Assembly: GCF_004403985.1 (NCBI RefSeq)
Contig: NZ_SOHL01000008.1
Coordinates: 1-64,000 of the forward strand
DNA: 64,000 nucleotides
Source: Cryobacterium gelidum
GTDB lineage: Bacteria > Actinomycetota > Actinomycetes > Actinomycetales > Microbacteriaceae
Direction of reading: 5' to 3'
Part shown: positions 36,312-44,560 of the stretch, piece by piece
How the letters are laid out: each line of letters starts with the position of its first letter
Numbering within the stretch: the stretch's first letter is position 1
The notes under the pieces: model-generated
Told to the model about the DNA's origin: nothing
The model's input: the letters and a program-made list of their open reading frames with translations, nothing else
The model's database searches: none
Translations under genes and position numbers: made by a program

Positions 36312-37559
36312 GTGCGAATTCACGATAAGACCCGCAGTGCGCCCGGAACGCGGCTGGCGCTGCGGTATCCGCTCGCCGCGCTGTGGTCGGCCTTTGTGCT
36401 CGTGCACCTGCTGCTGATCGTTTTAGCCCAGTACGGGCCGGGGTATCCGCTCGGCGACGTCGAAGTCGTGTACCGCCGCTGGGCCGAGAACGCGACGGCT
36501 GGCAGCATCGCGGGGATCACCGAGGATTTCGTGTACCCGGTGCTCGCCCTCGTGCCGATTGTCAGCGCGCTCGTCCTCGGCGGCCCGGCCTACCTCGGAA
36601 CCTGGTTTGTGCTGGTGACTTGGTTGAACGCGGGGGCGTTCTTCGTGCTCCTGCGCCGGCCTTCGCAGTGGCTCGCAGCCGGGTGGTGGTTGGTCTTTCT
36701 GGCCATGCTCGGCCCGATCGCGCTCGTGCGCATCGACTCCGTGACGGTGCCGCTCTGCATTGTCGCCCTGCTCTGGCTGCGCCGGCGCCCGCTTTGGGGC
36801 ACGGTGCTGCTCACGATCGCGACCTGGATCAAGATCTGGCCGGTGGCCGCGCTCGCCGCCCTGTTCGTGGCGTCGAGACTGCGCTGGCGGATGCTCGGAG
36901 TCGCTTCGGCAGTCACCGCGGCGGTCGTCGCTGCGGCCGCGATGCTCAGCCTGAGCCAAGGCAGCGGAATTCACGTGCTGAGCTTTGTGGCAGAGCAGGC
37001 CGGGCGGGGGATCCAGATCGAGTCGCCCGTCGCCGTGCCCTGGCTGTGGCAGGCCGCGCTCGGCGTGCCGGGCAGTCTCATCTATTACGATCATCAGATT
37101 CTCACGTTCCAGGTCGCCGGTGCGGGTGCCACTGCAATGAGTGCCCTGATGACGCCACTGCTCGCGCTGGCCGCCATCGCCGTATTACTGCTCGGCCTGC
37201 GAGCCCAGCGCCGGGGAGTGGGCTGGCTGACTCTGCTGCCGCCGTTGACGCTCGCGTTGACGGTGTCCCTGATCGCGTTCAACAAGGTCGGATCGCCGCA
37301 GTTCATCAGCTGGCTGGCCGCACCGATCATTCTGGGGCTGGTCCTGAACGGCCGCGCGTGGCGTACGCCAGCACGCATCACTCTCGTGCTCGCCGTACTC
37401 ACCCAGCTTGTCTACCCATACCTGTACGACTGGGTGCTCGTGGCGAACCCGCTCTTAGTGCTCGTGCTGAGCCTGCGCAACCTGCTCGAATTCGTGCTGC
37501 TCGGCTGGGCGCTCCGGGCGCTCTATCGGCCGAGTCCCGCGCGAATCCGGGCTACCTGA
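36312..37559 (+). CDS. GT87/DUF2029-like membrane mannosyltransferase
   Basis: This is a 415-residue polytopic protein with about ten hydrophobic segments. Early acidic residues after the first segment (GYPLGDVEVVYRRWAENA) and the WIKIWPVAALAALFVASR region resemble GT-C fold polyprenol-phosphate-mannose-dependent transferases of family GT87/DUF2029, which build cell-wall glycolipids or lipoglycans in actinobacteria. The exact acceptor cannot be told. AAGG lies 6 nt before GTG 36312. Confidence 0.7.
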   Translation: MRIHDKTRSAPGTRLALRYPLAALWSAFVLVHLLLIVLAQYGPGYPLGDVEVVYRRWAENATAGSIAGITEDFVYPVLALVPIVSALVLGGPAYLGTWFVLVTWLNAGAFFVLLRRPSQWLAAGWWLVFLAMLGPIALVRIDSVTVPLCIVALLWLRRRPLWGTVLLTIATWIKIWPVAALAALFVASRLRWRMLGVASAVTAAVVAAAAMLSLSQGSGIHVLSFVAEQAGRGIQIESPVAVPWLWQAALGVPGSLIYYDHQILTFQVAGAGATAMSALMTPLLALAAIAVLLLGLRAQRRGVGWLTLLPPLTLALTVSLIAFNKVGSPQFISWLAAPIILGLVLNGRAWRTPARITLVLAVLTQLVYPYLYDWVLVANPLLVLVLSLRNLLEFVLLGWALRALYRPSPARIRAT

Positions 37560-37643
37560 CCACCCCACTCCAGGTGCACCCCTCGAAGCCGGAGCAGGCG
37601 TCGATCAGGCGGAGAGCCTCAGAGACCTCTGACGAGACGCTCG

Positions 37644-37649
37644 TATACT
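37644..37649 (+). promoter_or_regulatory. -10 box upstream of the P-type ATPase
   Basis: TATACT is a near-consensus -10 element. It would start a leader of about 100 nt before GTG 37754. An in-frame codon at 37700 (product start MAHPRYCYRPPPVF) lies in this leader, but it lacks a ribosome-binding site. Confidence 0.4.
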
Positions 37650-37753
37650 CGGTGTGAGATTCCACGGTCGTGGTGTGGCTTGCGGGGCTGCTGATCTCAA
37701 TGGCCCACCCGCGGTACTGCTATCGACCTCCACCGGTATTCAGGAGCATTCTT

Positions 37754-40588
37754 GTGAGTTCTCGATCCCGCCCGTCGCCGTCCGTCGGTGCCGGTGCTGA
37801 GCCCGCAGTGAAGCCCGTGGCGTGGCACACCCTCTCTGCCACGGTCGTCGCCACGATGTTGGACGTTGATCCCGGTGCCGGTCTGCACGACGGTTCGGTT
37901 GAGGCGCGACAGGGAGAGTACGGACCCAATCTCCTGGCCGAGCCCAGAAGGATACCGGCCTGGCGCAAGATCATCCGTCTGTTGGCGGAGAAAATGACGC
38001 TCGTGCTGGTGATCGCCGCGGTGGTGAGCGCCGTCGTCTCACGGGAATGGGAGACGCCCGTCGTTATCCTGGCGGTGATCATCCTGAACACGGCATTGAA
38101 TTATCTGCAGGAACGACGGGCCGAAAACAGCCTCCAGGCGTTGCGAACCATGTCTGCGGGAACGGCGGTGGTTCGCCGTAACGGCATCGAGCTGGAGGTT
38201 CCTCGGTCCGCGCTGGTGCCCGGAGATATTGTTCTGCTGGATGCAGGGGACTCCATTCCGGCCGACGGCCGCATCGTTGAAGAATCGCGGTTGCAGGTGG
38301 CCGAGGCCACACTGACCGGAGAATCCGAACCCGTCGGAAAGACGACGCATGCACTCACGGTTGCGAGCCTGCCGCCCGGCGACCGCGACAATATGGTCTT
38401 CATGAACACCGAGGTCACCCGTGGCCGGGCCACCATGATCGTCACCGCTACCGGTATGCGCACGGAGGTCGGTGCAATTGCGGCTTTGATCAGCGAGGTG
38501 AAGGGCGAACGTACCCCGCTGCAAAAGAGGATCGACCAGTTGGCGCAGATGCTGACCCTGGTGGCCCTGCTCGTGGTGGCCGTTGTCTTCGTGCTGGGTC
38601 TCATGCGTGGGCAGTCGTGGTCCGACCTGCTGATCACCGCGGTGTCGCTGGCCGTGGCGACAATTCCAGAGGGACTCACGGCGGTCGTCGCATTCACTCT
38701 GGCGATGGGGGCCGCGCGGCTAGCGGGCCGTGGGGCCATTCTCAAGCAGCTCTCGGCGGTGGAAACCCTGGGCAGCGTCACTCATATCGCCACGGACAAG
38801 ACCGGCACGCTGACCATGAACGAGATGACGGCACATCGCCTACACATTCATGGACGCGATTTTCTGGTCACCGGCGAGGGCTATGCGACAAACGGGAAAA
38901 TCCTGACCCCGGAGGACCTGCCGGTGCCCGACCTGACCGAGGCGTTACTGACGATGGCGCTGTGCAACGATGCCGTCATCCGTGACGGCAGGCTGGTGGG
39001 AGATCCGACGGAAGGTGCGTTGGTCGTGTTGGCCGAAAAGGGCGGTCTCGACGTTGCGGCGGCCCGGCAAGATCACCCGCGCGTGGCGGAGGTCCCGTTC
39101 GATTCTGAGTATAAATACATGGCCACCTTCCACCGGCTGGCGTCGACAACGTCCAATTCGAATCCGTCCGCGCCGCTGACCGTCGACCAGTGTCTGGCAA
39201 AGGGTGCCCCGGTCGCACTGATGCAGCTGGCCGATTCGGTACTCACCGCGCAAGGAATCCGGCCGATCACCGAGGAACATCGCCGACGGATCCACGATGC
39301 CATCCAGAAACTAGCCGGAGAGGGCCTGCGCACACTCATGATCGCCGGGCGGCGGCTGGACACCGTTCTCCCCGATGACGAGAAATCGTTGCAAGCCATG
39401 GTCACCGCATTGACGATCTACGCAATCGTGGGAATTGTCGATCCTGCCCGTGCGGAGGCTGCCGAGGCCATCGCCGTGGCGCGGAGAGCTGGCATCCAAG
39501 TGCACATGATCACGGGCGATCACCTGATCACGGCTTCCGCCATCGCCAAGAATTTGGGTATCCCCGGCGACGCCGCGTCCGGTCTGGACCTGGACGAACT
39601 GGACGACGGCGAGCTTGGCCGACGTGCTGCCGGCTACGGCGTGTTGGCGCGGGTCACCCCGGCACACAAGATTCGAATGGTCAAGGCTCTGCAGAAGGGG
39701 GGCAATATCGTGGCGATGACCGGGGACGGTGTCAACGACGCCCCTGCCCTGAAGCAGGCCGACATCGGCATCGCAATGGGCATCACCGGGACGGATGTGT
39801 CCAAAGGCGCAGCGAATATGATCCTCACCGACGACAACTTCGCCACCATCGTGGCCGCGGTCAGAGAAGGCCGCGGCATCTACGCCAACATCCTGAAGTT
39901 CGTGAGATTCCAGCTCACCACAGCGTGGGGGTTCGTGCTCATCTTTTTGATCGCGGGCGTCACCGGGCTGGCCGGCGGTGCGCCGTTCACCGCCCTGCAG
40001 ATCCTCTGGGTCAACATCATCATGGACGGCCCGCCCGCGCTCGCCCTCGGCGTGGATGCGGCGGAGCCGGGCACGATGCTGGAACAGCCTCGCCCGGCAC
40101 AGGAACGGCTGCTGACCCGAGGTCGGCTCCTCCGAATCCTCGGGTTGGGGATCGTCATGGCCGCTGGCACCATCGCCGTCCTGACCCTTGCGCCGGTCGT
40201 GTTCCCGGACAGGGCCGATGATGCGGCATTCGCCAGCACCCTGGCGTTTACCACGTTCGTGTTCTACCAGGTGTTCAATCTGCTCAACGTGCGTTCGGAC
40301 ACGCACTCCGTATTCTCGATCCAGACCTTGACGAACCGGAGCATCTGGGTCGCCCTGGCGGGCGTGATCATCCTGCAGATCTGTGTGGTGCAGCTCCATG
40401 TTCTGCAGGGGCTCTTCGACACCACAGAACTCACTGCATCCCACTGGGGCCTGGCCGTCTTGGTGGGGTCTTCCGTGCTCTGGGTCGAGGAAATCGGTAA
40501 GTTCCTGGTGCGGTCGCGGGGCCGCCATCGGCGGGGCCCGGCCCAGAGTCGCAGTGCGCGCAATCCCAGCTCAGACCATCACATCTAA
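37754..40588 (+). CDS. P2-type cation-transporting ATPase
   Basis: This is a 944-residue P-type ATPase. Domains in order: N-terminal cation ATPase domain, A-domain with LTGESEPVGK, TM4 with the PEGL ion-site motif (ATIPEGLTAVV), the phosphorylation site TDKTGTLT with D348, the N-domain, the hinge MITGDH and GDGVNDAPALKQADIG, and TM5-TM10. TM6 reads NIIMDGPPALALG. The PEGL motif and layout fit the Ca2+ (P2A) group and mycobacterial CtpF, though substrate is not proven and Mn2+ or Na+ are possible. AGGAG 7 nt before GTG 37754 sets the start. It begins an ion/stress gene group. Confidence 0.88.
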   Translation: MSSRSRPSPSVGAGAEPAVKPVAWHTLSATVVATMLDVDPGAGLHDGSVEARQGEYGPNLLAEPRRIPAWRKIIRLLAEKMTLVLVIAAVVSAVVSREWETPVVILAVIILNTALNYLQERRAENSLQALRTMSAGTAVVRRNGIELEVPRSALVPGDIVLLDAGDSIPADGRIVEESRLQVAEATLTGESEPVGKTTHALTVASLPPGDRDNMVFMNTEVTRGRATMIVTATGMRTEVGAIAALISEVKGERTPLQKRIDQLAQMLTLVALLVVAVVFVLGLMRGQSWSDLLITAVSLAVATIPEGLTAVVAFTLAMGAARLAGRGAILKQLSAVETLGSVTHIATDKTGTLTMNEMTAHRLHIHGRDFLVTGEGYATNGKILTPEDLPVPDLTEALLTMALCNDAVIRDGRLVGDPTEGALVVLAEKGGLDVAAARQDHPRVAEVPFDSEYKYMATFHRLASTTSNSNPSAPLTVDQCLAKGAPVALMQLADSVLTAQGIRPITEEHRRRIHDAIQKLAGEGLRTLMIAGRRLDTVLPDDEKSLQAMVTALTIYAIVGIVDPARAEAAEAIAVARRAGIQVHMITGDHLITASAIAKNLGIPGDAASGLDLDELDDGELGRRAAGYGVLARVTPAHKIRMVKALQKGGNIVAMTGDGVNDAPALKQADIGIAMGITGTDVSKGAANMILTDDNFATIVAAVREGRGIYANILKFVRFQLTTAWGFVLIFLIAGVTGLAGGAPFTALQILWVNIIMDGPPALALGVDAAEPGTMLEQPRPAQERLLTRGRLLRILGLGIVMAAGTIAVLTLAPVVFPDRADDAAFASTLAFTTFVFYQVFNLLNVRSDTHSVFSIQTLTNRSIWVALAGVIILQICVVQLHVLQGLFDTTELTASHWGLAVLVGSSVLWVEEIGKFLVRSRGRHRRGPAQSRSARNPSSDHHI

Positions 40589-40597
40589 GGAGTCACA

Positions 40598-40912
40598 ATG
40601 CTTGTAGCTTTTTCCGTTGCACCGTCCGTCGCCGCCGACTCGCAGGGGTCGGTGCACGATGCGGTCGCCGCCGCCGTGCGCATCGTGCGCGATTCCGGGC
40701 TGCCCAACCACACCGATTCCATGTTCACCACCATCGAGGGCGACTGGGACGAAGTCTTTGCCGTGATTAAGGCGGCGACCGAGGCGGTGGGAGCCTTCGG
40801 GCCGCGTGTTTCCCTCGTGCTGAAGGCCGACATCCGCCCAGGTCACTCTGAGGAGCTGATCGGCAAGCTCGAGCGCCTGGAGAAGGCACTGAAGCACGGG
40901 GAATCCGACTGA
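40598..40912 (+). CDS. MTH1187/YkoF-type thiamine-binding protein
   Basis: This is a 104-residue single-domain protein of the MTH1187 (DUF77) family, matched by LVAFSVAPS, SVHDAVAAAVRIVRDSGLPNHTDSMFTT (described by its S-G-L-P and D-S-M-F-T-T core) and the closing helix. Members bind thiamine or related ligands and are not enzymes as far as known. AAGGAG lies 6 nt before the ATG. Its start is 9 nt after the ATPase stop, so it is co-transcribed and may serve as a ligand sensor for the pump; that link is inference. Confidence 0.85.
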   Translation: MLVAFSVAPSVAADSQGSVHDAVAAAVRIVRDSGLPNHTDSMFTTIEGDWDEVFAVIKAATEAVGAFGPRVSLVLKADIRPGHSEELIGKLERLEKALKHGESD

Positions 40913-40950
40913 GCCAAATGCCACACGGGCTGCACGTCCCGACCGGGCGG

Positions 40951-41955
40951 TTAGCTTGTCCGTTCGGAGTCGGGCGGATCCTCGGCAGACAGTGAGCCGG
41001 CGTGGGCGCGTATGGTCGGGTCCAGATGAACCTTGATCAGGCTGGCGATCGTGGTCACCGTCAAGACGACAGCGATCACGACAAGGCTCAGGTTGGTGCT
41101 GATCTCCGGCACGCGGTCGTCGATGCCGTGTCCCCAGTGCAGAACGAGTTTCACGCCGATGAAAGCGAGGATGAGTGCCAGACCGGTGGAGAGGTACACC
41201 AACCGGTCCAGGAGTCCCTTGACGAGAAAGAAAAGCGCACGCAGCCCGAGCAGGGCGAAGGCGTTGGCGGTGAAGACGATGTACGGTTCCTCGGTGATAC
41301 CGAAGATCGCCGGGATCGAGTCGAGCGCGAACAAGAGATCGGTACTGCCGATTGCCAGCAGCACGATAAAAAGTGGCGTCACTGCGCGGCGGCCGGCGCT
41401 GCGGGTGAACAGTCGACCGCCGTCATATTCCGTCGTAACGGTCAGGCCGCGACGGGCCACACGGACCAGTACGTTGTCGTGCACGTCAGGGTCGACGTTG
41501 CGGTGCCGGTAGAGCTGCACGGCCGTCACGACCAACACCAGGCCGAAGATCAGGAACATGAAAGAGAACAGCGAGAGAAGTGCTGCCCCCAGGGCGATGA
41601 AGATCGCTCGCAGGAGCAGGGCCAGTGCTATTCCGAAGATCAGAACCTTCTGCTGATACTGTGCCGGAACGGCGAAGGTTGACATGATGATCACAAAAAC
41701 GAAGAGGTTATCAATGGACAGACTCTTCTCGACGATGTAGCCGGCGAAGTATTCCGAACCGAAGGCCCAACCCACCTGGGCGGCGAAAACCAGGCCGAAG
41801 ACGATCGCCACAGCGATGTAGAGGACCGAAGAGAGTGCAGCTTCGCGGAACTTGACCACGTGCGGTCGAGCGGCGGCCAGGCCCAGGTCCAGCGCGAGCA
41901 ACCCGAGAATGAGTCCGATGGTCAACGTCCAGCGGAGCGCAGTAACTTCGAGCAT
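40951..41955 (-). CDS. TerC family integral membrane protein
   Basis: This is a 334-residue protein with eight or nine membrane segments. The family motifs EKSLSIDNLFVFVIIMSTF and LLFALDSIPAIFGIT carry the paired Asp residues thought to coordinate metal. TerC proteins are Mn2+ exporters or metal partners and are also linked to tellurite resistance. ATG 41955 (MLEVTALRW) is chosen because AGGAAGG lies 7 nt upstream; an ATG 48 nt further back has none. It is convergent with the thiamine-binding gene and divergent from the universal stress protein gene. No yybP-ykoY riboswitch was recognised in the 117-nt gap. Confidence 0.9.
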   Translation of the reverse strand: MLEVTALRWTLTIGLILGLLALDLGLAAARPHVVKFREAALSSVLYIAVAIVFGLVFAAQVGWAFGSEYFAGYIVEKSLSIDNLFVFVIIMSTFAVPAQYQQKVLIFGIALALLLRAIFIALGAALLSLFSFMFLIFGLVLVVTAVQLYRHRNVDPDVHDNVLVRVARRGLTVTTEYDGGRLFTRSAGRRAVTPLFIVLLAIGSTDLLFALDSIPAIFGITEEPYIVFTANAFALLGLRALFFLVKGLLDRLVYLSTGLALILAFIGVKLVLHWGHGIDDRVPEISTNLSLVVIAVVLTVTTIASLIKVHLDPTIRAHAGSLSAEDPPDSERTS

Positions 41956-42009
41956 CGGTGACCTTCCTGTCGTCGTGAGCGAGTGCATCCGCGGTTCGTC
42001 CATTAATGA

Positions 42010-42038
42010 TAGACGTATGAAACATAATTCAGTAATCT
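42010..42038 (+). promoter_or_regulatory. Predicted promoter of the universal stress protein gene
   Basis: TAGACG (42010-42015), 17 nt, then TAATCT (42033-42038) in an AT-rich stretch. The stretch also holds TATG-AAA-CATA, an 11-nt inverted repeat at 42017-42027 in the spacer, which could be an operator shared with divergent terC. Confidence 0.45.
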
Positions 42039-42072
42039 GAAGGCGTGCTTTTACCGATAAGGAGGACTACCC

Positions 42073-42573
42073 ATGAGCGTTGACGGCGCGATGGACATCG
42101 TTGAATTTCTGCCCGCTGCGAGCAACAGCATCGTGGTCGGACATGATGGCTCGGACTGTGCCGATCACGCATTGGCCATGGCCCTTGAACTCGCCGACCA
42201 GTTGCACGTCCCCGTCGTTGTCGTGCGCGCGTGGTCCATTGCGACAGCTCCACGGCCATCAAGCTGGCAGTTCGGATACGTTTCTTCGTTCGATGAGTAT
42301 TTCTCAGCGGTGCACGATGAACTGGTGCAGGACGCGCGGACCAGCGTCGAGAACCATCCCGCCGTCTCGGTGAGTTACCGGGCGGTTCATGCCAGCCCCG
42401 CAAAGAGCCTCATCGCCGTCTCCCGGAACGCGCGTATTCTCGTTGTTGGATCCCGCGGTCGAGGCGGCCTCGCGGGGATGCTGCTCGGTTCCGTGAGTGA
42501 GCAGTGCGTGCGGCACGCGACATCCCCCGTCCTGGTCGTGCGGCAGCGGGCGCTCAAGCTGGAACACGAATAA
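42073..42573 (+). CDS. Universal stress protein (UspA family)
   Basis: This is a 166-residue single Usp domain. IVVGHDGSDCADHALAMAL opens the fold and the ATP-binding motif G-x2-G-x9-G-S is present in GSRGRGGLAGMLLGSVS, so it is the ATP-binding kind. A strong ribosome-binding site (AAGGAGG) precedes ATG 42073. Family members help cells survive starvation, hypoxia or oxidative stress. The neighbours are ion transporters. Confidence 0.92.
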   Translation: MSVDGAMDIVEFLPAASNSIVVGHDGSDCADHALAMALELADQLHVPVVVVRAWSIATAPRPSSWQFGYVSSFDEYFSAVHDELVQDARTSVENHPAVSVSYRAVHASPAKSLIAVSRNARILVVGSRGRGGLAGMLLGSVSEQCVRHATSPVLVVRQRALKLEHE

Positions 42574-42578
42574 ACCTG

Positions 42579-42616
42579 ACCGATGCAGGAGTTTTAGTGG
42601 CCCACCCTGCATCGGT
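42579..42616. terminator. Bidirectional hairpin between usp and sbtB
   Basis: ACCGATGCAGG (42579-42589) and CCTGCATCGGT (42606-42616) form a perfect 11-bp stem with a 16-nt loop in the gap between the two converging genes. It can work on either strand; the GTTTTAG in the loop does not act as a T tract. Confidence 0.6.
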
Positions 42617-42676
42617 GCAGACTTACGGACGGGCGCCGATGCCGCAGGCAGATCGCCGGAGGACCCTGGGTGGGTC

Positions 42677-42979
42677 TCAGAACTTTTCAGGCCGGAGTAC
42701 CTCGATATCGCTCACGAACAGGATCATGGCGTAGTCGTCGTAGTACTTCTCCTGAAAGTAGGTGCTGATATTTTCAGCCGTCGCTGTGTCGCACACCACC
42801 TCGATGCGGATGTTCCCACTCGCTTCCCAGCCGGCGTTGCGCGTACCACGGCTCCCCTTGCCACGCGCGTCGGTAATGGTGTACCCGTGGGCGTGAAGCC
42901 GATCGATATCCCGGACGAGAGTGCTCTCCAGGGCGGCTTCGGTGATGACGGTCAAGAGCTTGCGTGTATGGCGGAGCAT
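42677..42979 (-). CDS. sbtB: SbtB-like PII-family regulator
   Basis: This is a 100-residue PII-like protein. The start LLTVITEAALESTLVRDID, the T-loop-like GKGSRGTRNAGWE and the closing FQEKYYDDYAMILFVSDIEVLRPEKF fit SbtB, the partner of the bicarbonate transporter SbtA. In cyanobacteria SbtB binds cAMP, AMP or c-di-AMP and gates SbtA. ATG 42979 lies 5 nt after the sbtA stop, so the pair is one operon. A longer upstream frame is a shadow of sbtA. Confidence 0.85.
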   Translation of the reverse strand: MLRHTRKLLTVITEAALESTLVRDIDRLHAHGYTITDARGKGSRGTRNAGWEASGNIRIEVVCDTATAENISTYFQEKYYDDYAMILFVSDIEVLRPEKF

Positions 42980-42984
42980 CGGGT

Positions 42985-43929
42985 TCAACCTTTCGCGAAC
43001 GTATGAGCCCACACGGCGAGCGCGTGGTAGAGCGGGATCCCGATCAGGACGTTGAACGGGAATGTTATCCCGAGCGCACCGGCCAGGGACAGGGTGGGGT
43101 TGGCCTCGGGTACAGAGATGCGCATGGCCGCTGGTACCGCGATGTAGGACGCACTGGCCGCCAGAGTCGCCAGGATGGTCGTCCCTCCGATGGAGAGGCC
43201 CAGAGACCACCCCAGCCACGTTCCTACCAGCGCCGAAAAAAGCGGCATTGCGATTGCAAAGACCACCAGAAATGGGCCGTGTCGGCGCAGGCTTCCCATC
43301 TGTGTCGCCATAATCAAGCCCATCTCCAGCAGAAAAAGAGCGAGAATTCCCTTGAAGAGATCCACGAACAGCGGTTCGATGGATGACAACCCGTCCGGGC
43401 CAGCTACCCAGCCGATGAGCAGTCCGCCCAGGAGCAGCACGATGCCTTTCCCCAGGAACACCTCATGGGCGATCGACTTCCACCGCGTCTCGCGCGAGAT
43501 GCCTCGCGCGAGCACAATTCCCACCAGAATTGCCGGCACTTCCAGCAGTACCAGAAGCAGCGGCATGTGTTCTTCGAACGAGATCTGCTGGCTGCCGAGG
43601 TAGGCGACGGCCACGGCGTAGGTGCCCACGCTCACGGAACCGTAGTGGGCGGCGATAGAGGCCGCATCCGCTCGCTTGAATCGGCCCAGATAGCGCAGCA
43701 CGGGGAACGCGAGCAGGGTGAGGCCAAAACCCATGGCCACCACGGCCAGCATCTGCGGCAACAGGTCGGTGAAGGGTTGCCTGGAGAGTTCCACGCCGCC
43801 TTTGAGGCCAATGGCCAGTAACAGCACGATACTGACGAACTCGTAAATCGCCGCCGGAAGACGCAACTCTGAACGCAGGAGGCCGGCCACTGCTCCGAGC
43901 AGGAAGAAGAGAATGATGGGATCGATCAC
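42985..43929 (-). CDS. sbtA: SbtA-like sodium-dependent bicarbonate permease
   Basis: This is a 314-residue membrane protein with about ten segments in two repeated halves, matching the SbtA/DUF897 family: IGLKGGVELSRQPF, AAHYGSVSVGTYAVAVAYLG and LSIGGTTILATLAASASYIAVPAAMR. In cyanobacteria SbtA imports bicarbonate with Na+. In a heterotroph, bicarbonate could feed carboxylases, or the substrate may differ. GTG 43929 (VIDPIILFFLLG) is chosen with AGAGAG upstream; the longer frame lacks support. It is paired with sbtB and divergent from a winged-helix regulator. Confidence 0.88.
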   Translation of the reverse strand: MIDPIILFFLLGAVAGLLRSELRLPAAIYEFVSIVLLLAIGLKGGVELSRQPFTDLLPQMLAVVAMGFGLTLLAFPVLRYLGRFKRADAASIAAHYGSVSVGTYAVAVAYLGSQQISFEEHMPLLLVLLEVPAILVGIVLARGISRETRWKSIAHEVFLGKGIVLLLGGLLIGWVAGPDGLSSIEPLFVDLFKGILALFLLEMGLIMATQMGSLRRHGPFLVVFAIAMPLFSALVGTWLGWSLGLSIGGTTILATLAASASYIAVPAAMRISVPEANPTLSLAGALGITFPFNVLIGIPLYHALAVWAHTFAKG

Positions 43930-43998
43930 ATTGTGGCTCTCTGATTTACTCTGCTTGAAGTTCGAAGAAGCGGCGCGACTCCATGGTGACCAACCCGT

Positions 43999-44033
43999 CA
44001 ATACGCGCTGACCAATACGCGCTAACACTAGCG
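43999..44033. promoter_or_regulatory. Repeats between sbtA and the winged-helix regulator
   Basis: CAATACGCGCTGAC (43999-44012) is followed directly by CAATACGCGCTAAC (44013-44026), a 14-nt tandem repeat with one mismatch. CGCTA-ACAC-TAGCG (44020-44033) is an inverted repeat overlapping its end. The block lies 70-104 nt before sbtA and 35-70 nt before the regulator, a good place for an operator. Confidence 0.55.
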
Positions 44034-44068
44034 TGCATTGCGGAGCGTGTGTCGTCTATGATGAGACG

Positions 44069-44353
44069 ATGGCCGCATGGACCTTTCTCACTAATCACGC
44101 ACACGTTCTGCTCTGCGTTTCTCAAGACCCCGGGATGCGATTGCGCGATATCGCTGTCGAGGTGGGGATCACCGAACGCGCCGCCCAGCGCATCATCGCC
44201 GAACTCGTCGCAGATGGCTATCTCACGCGTCAACGCGACGGACGGCGCAACAGCTATCAGCTCTACCCCGAGCTTCCTCTCCGGCATCCCCTGGAACGAC
44301 ACCACAAAATTGGTGAGCTTCTCGGAGCGCTTGGATCCATAGACCGTGAGTAG
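44069..44353 (+). CDS. Small winged-helix transcriptional regulator
   Basis: This is a 94-residue DNA-binding protein with an ArsR/MarR-type winged helix: MRLRDIAVEVGITERAAQRIIAELVADGYLTRQRDGRRNSYQL covers helix-turn-helix (residues about 22-45) and wing. No metal-binding Cys set or effector domain is seen. ATG 44069 has TATGAT at 44057-44062, 6 nt upstream, so it is probably leaderless. Divergent orientation from sbtA suggests it represses sbtA-sbtB and itself. Confidence 0.8.
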   Translation: MAAWTFLTNHAHVLLCVSQDPGMRLRDIAVEVGITERAAQRIIAELVADGYLTRQRDGRRNSYQLYPELPLRHPLERHHKIGELLGALGSIDRE

Positions 44354-44548
44354 CCACCGCGGTCGAAGCTGCCATCCGCCGCTGCCCGCATTGCTGCCCG
44401 TATCGCTGCACTGGCGAATTCACCGACTGAAGCCACGCTGACCCACAATTTTGTGACAACTCGACCAGTGACGCTTCCCTACCCGCGACACGCTGGTCGC
44501 TCAGTTGATGGGCGGTGGGCAGGCAGGTCACGAGAGCGCCATGGGGAT

Positions 44549-44554
44549 TAGGCT
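44549..44554 (+). promoter_or_regulatory. -10 box for a leaderless MFS transcript
   Basis: TAGGCT lies 6 nt before ATG 44561 and no ribosome-binding site is present, as expected for leaderless mRNA. The rest of the 207-nt upstream gap (44354-44548) shows no gene. Confidence 0.55.
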
Positions 44555-44560
44555 TTATGC

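Noticed and set aside
41956..42072. Manganese (yybP-ykoY) riboswitch before terC
   Set aside because: The gap is short and shows no conserved stem set of that class.
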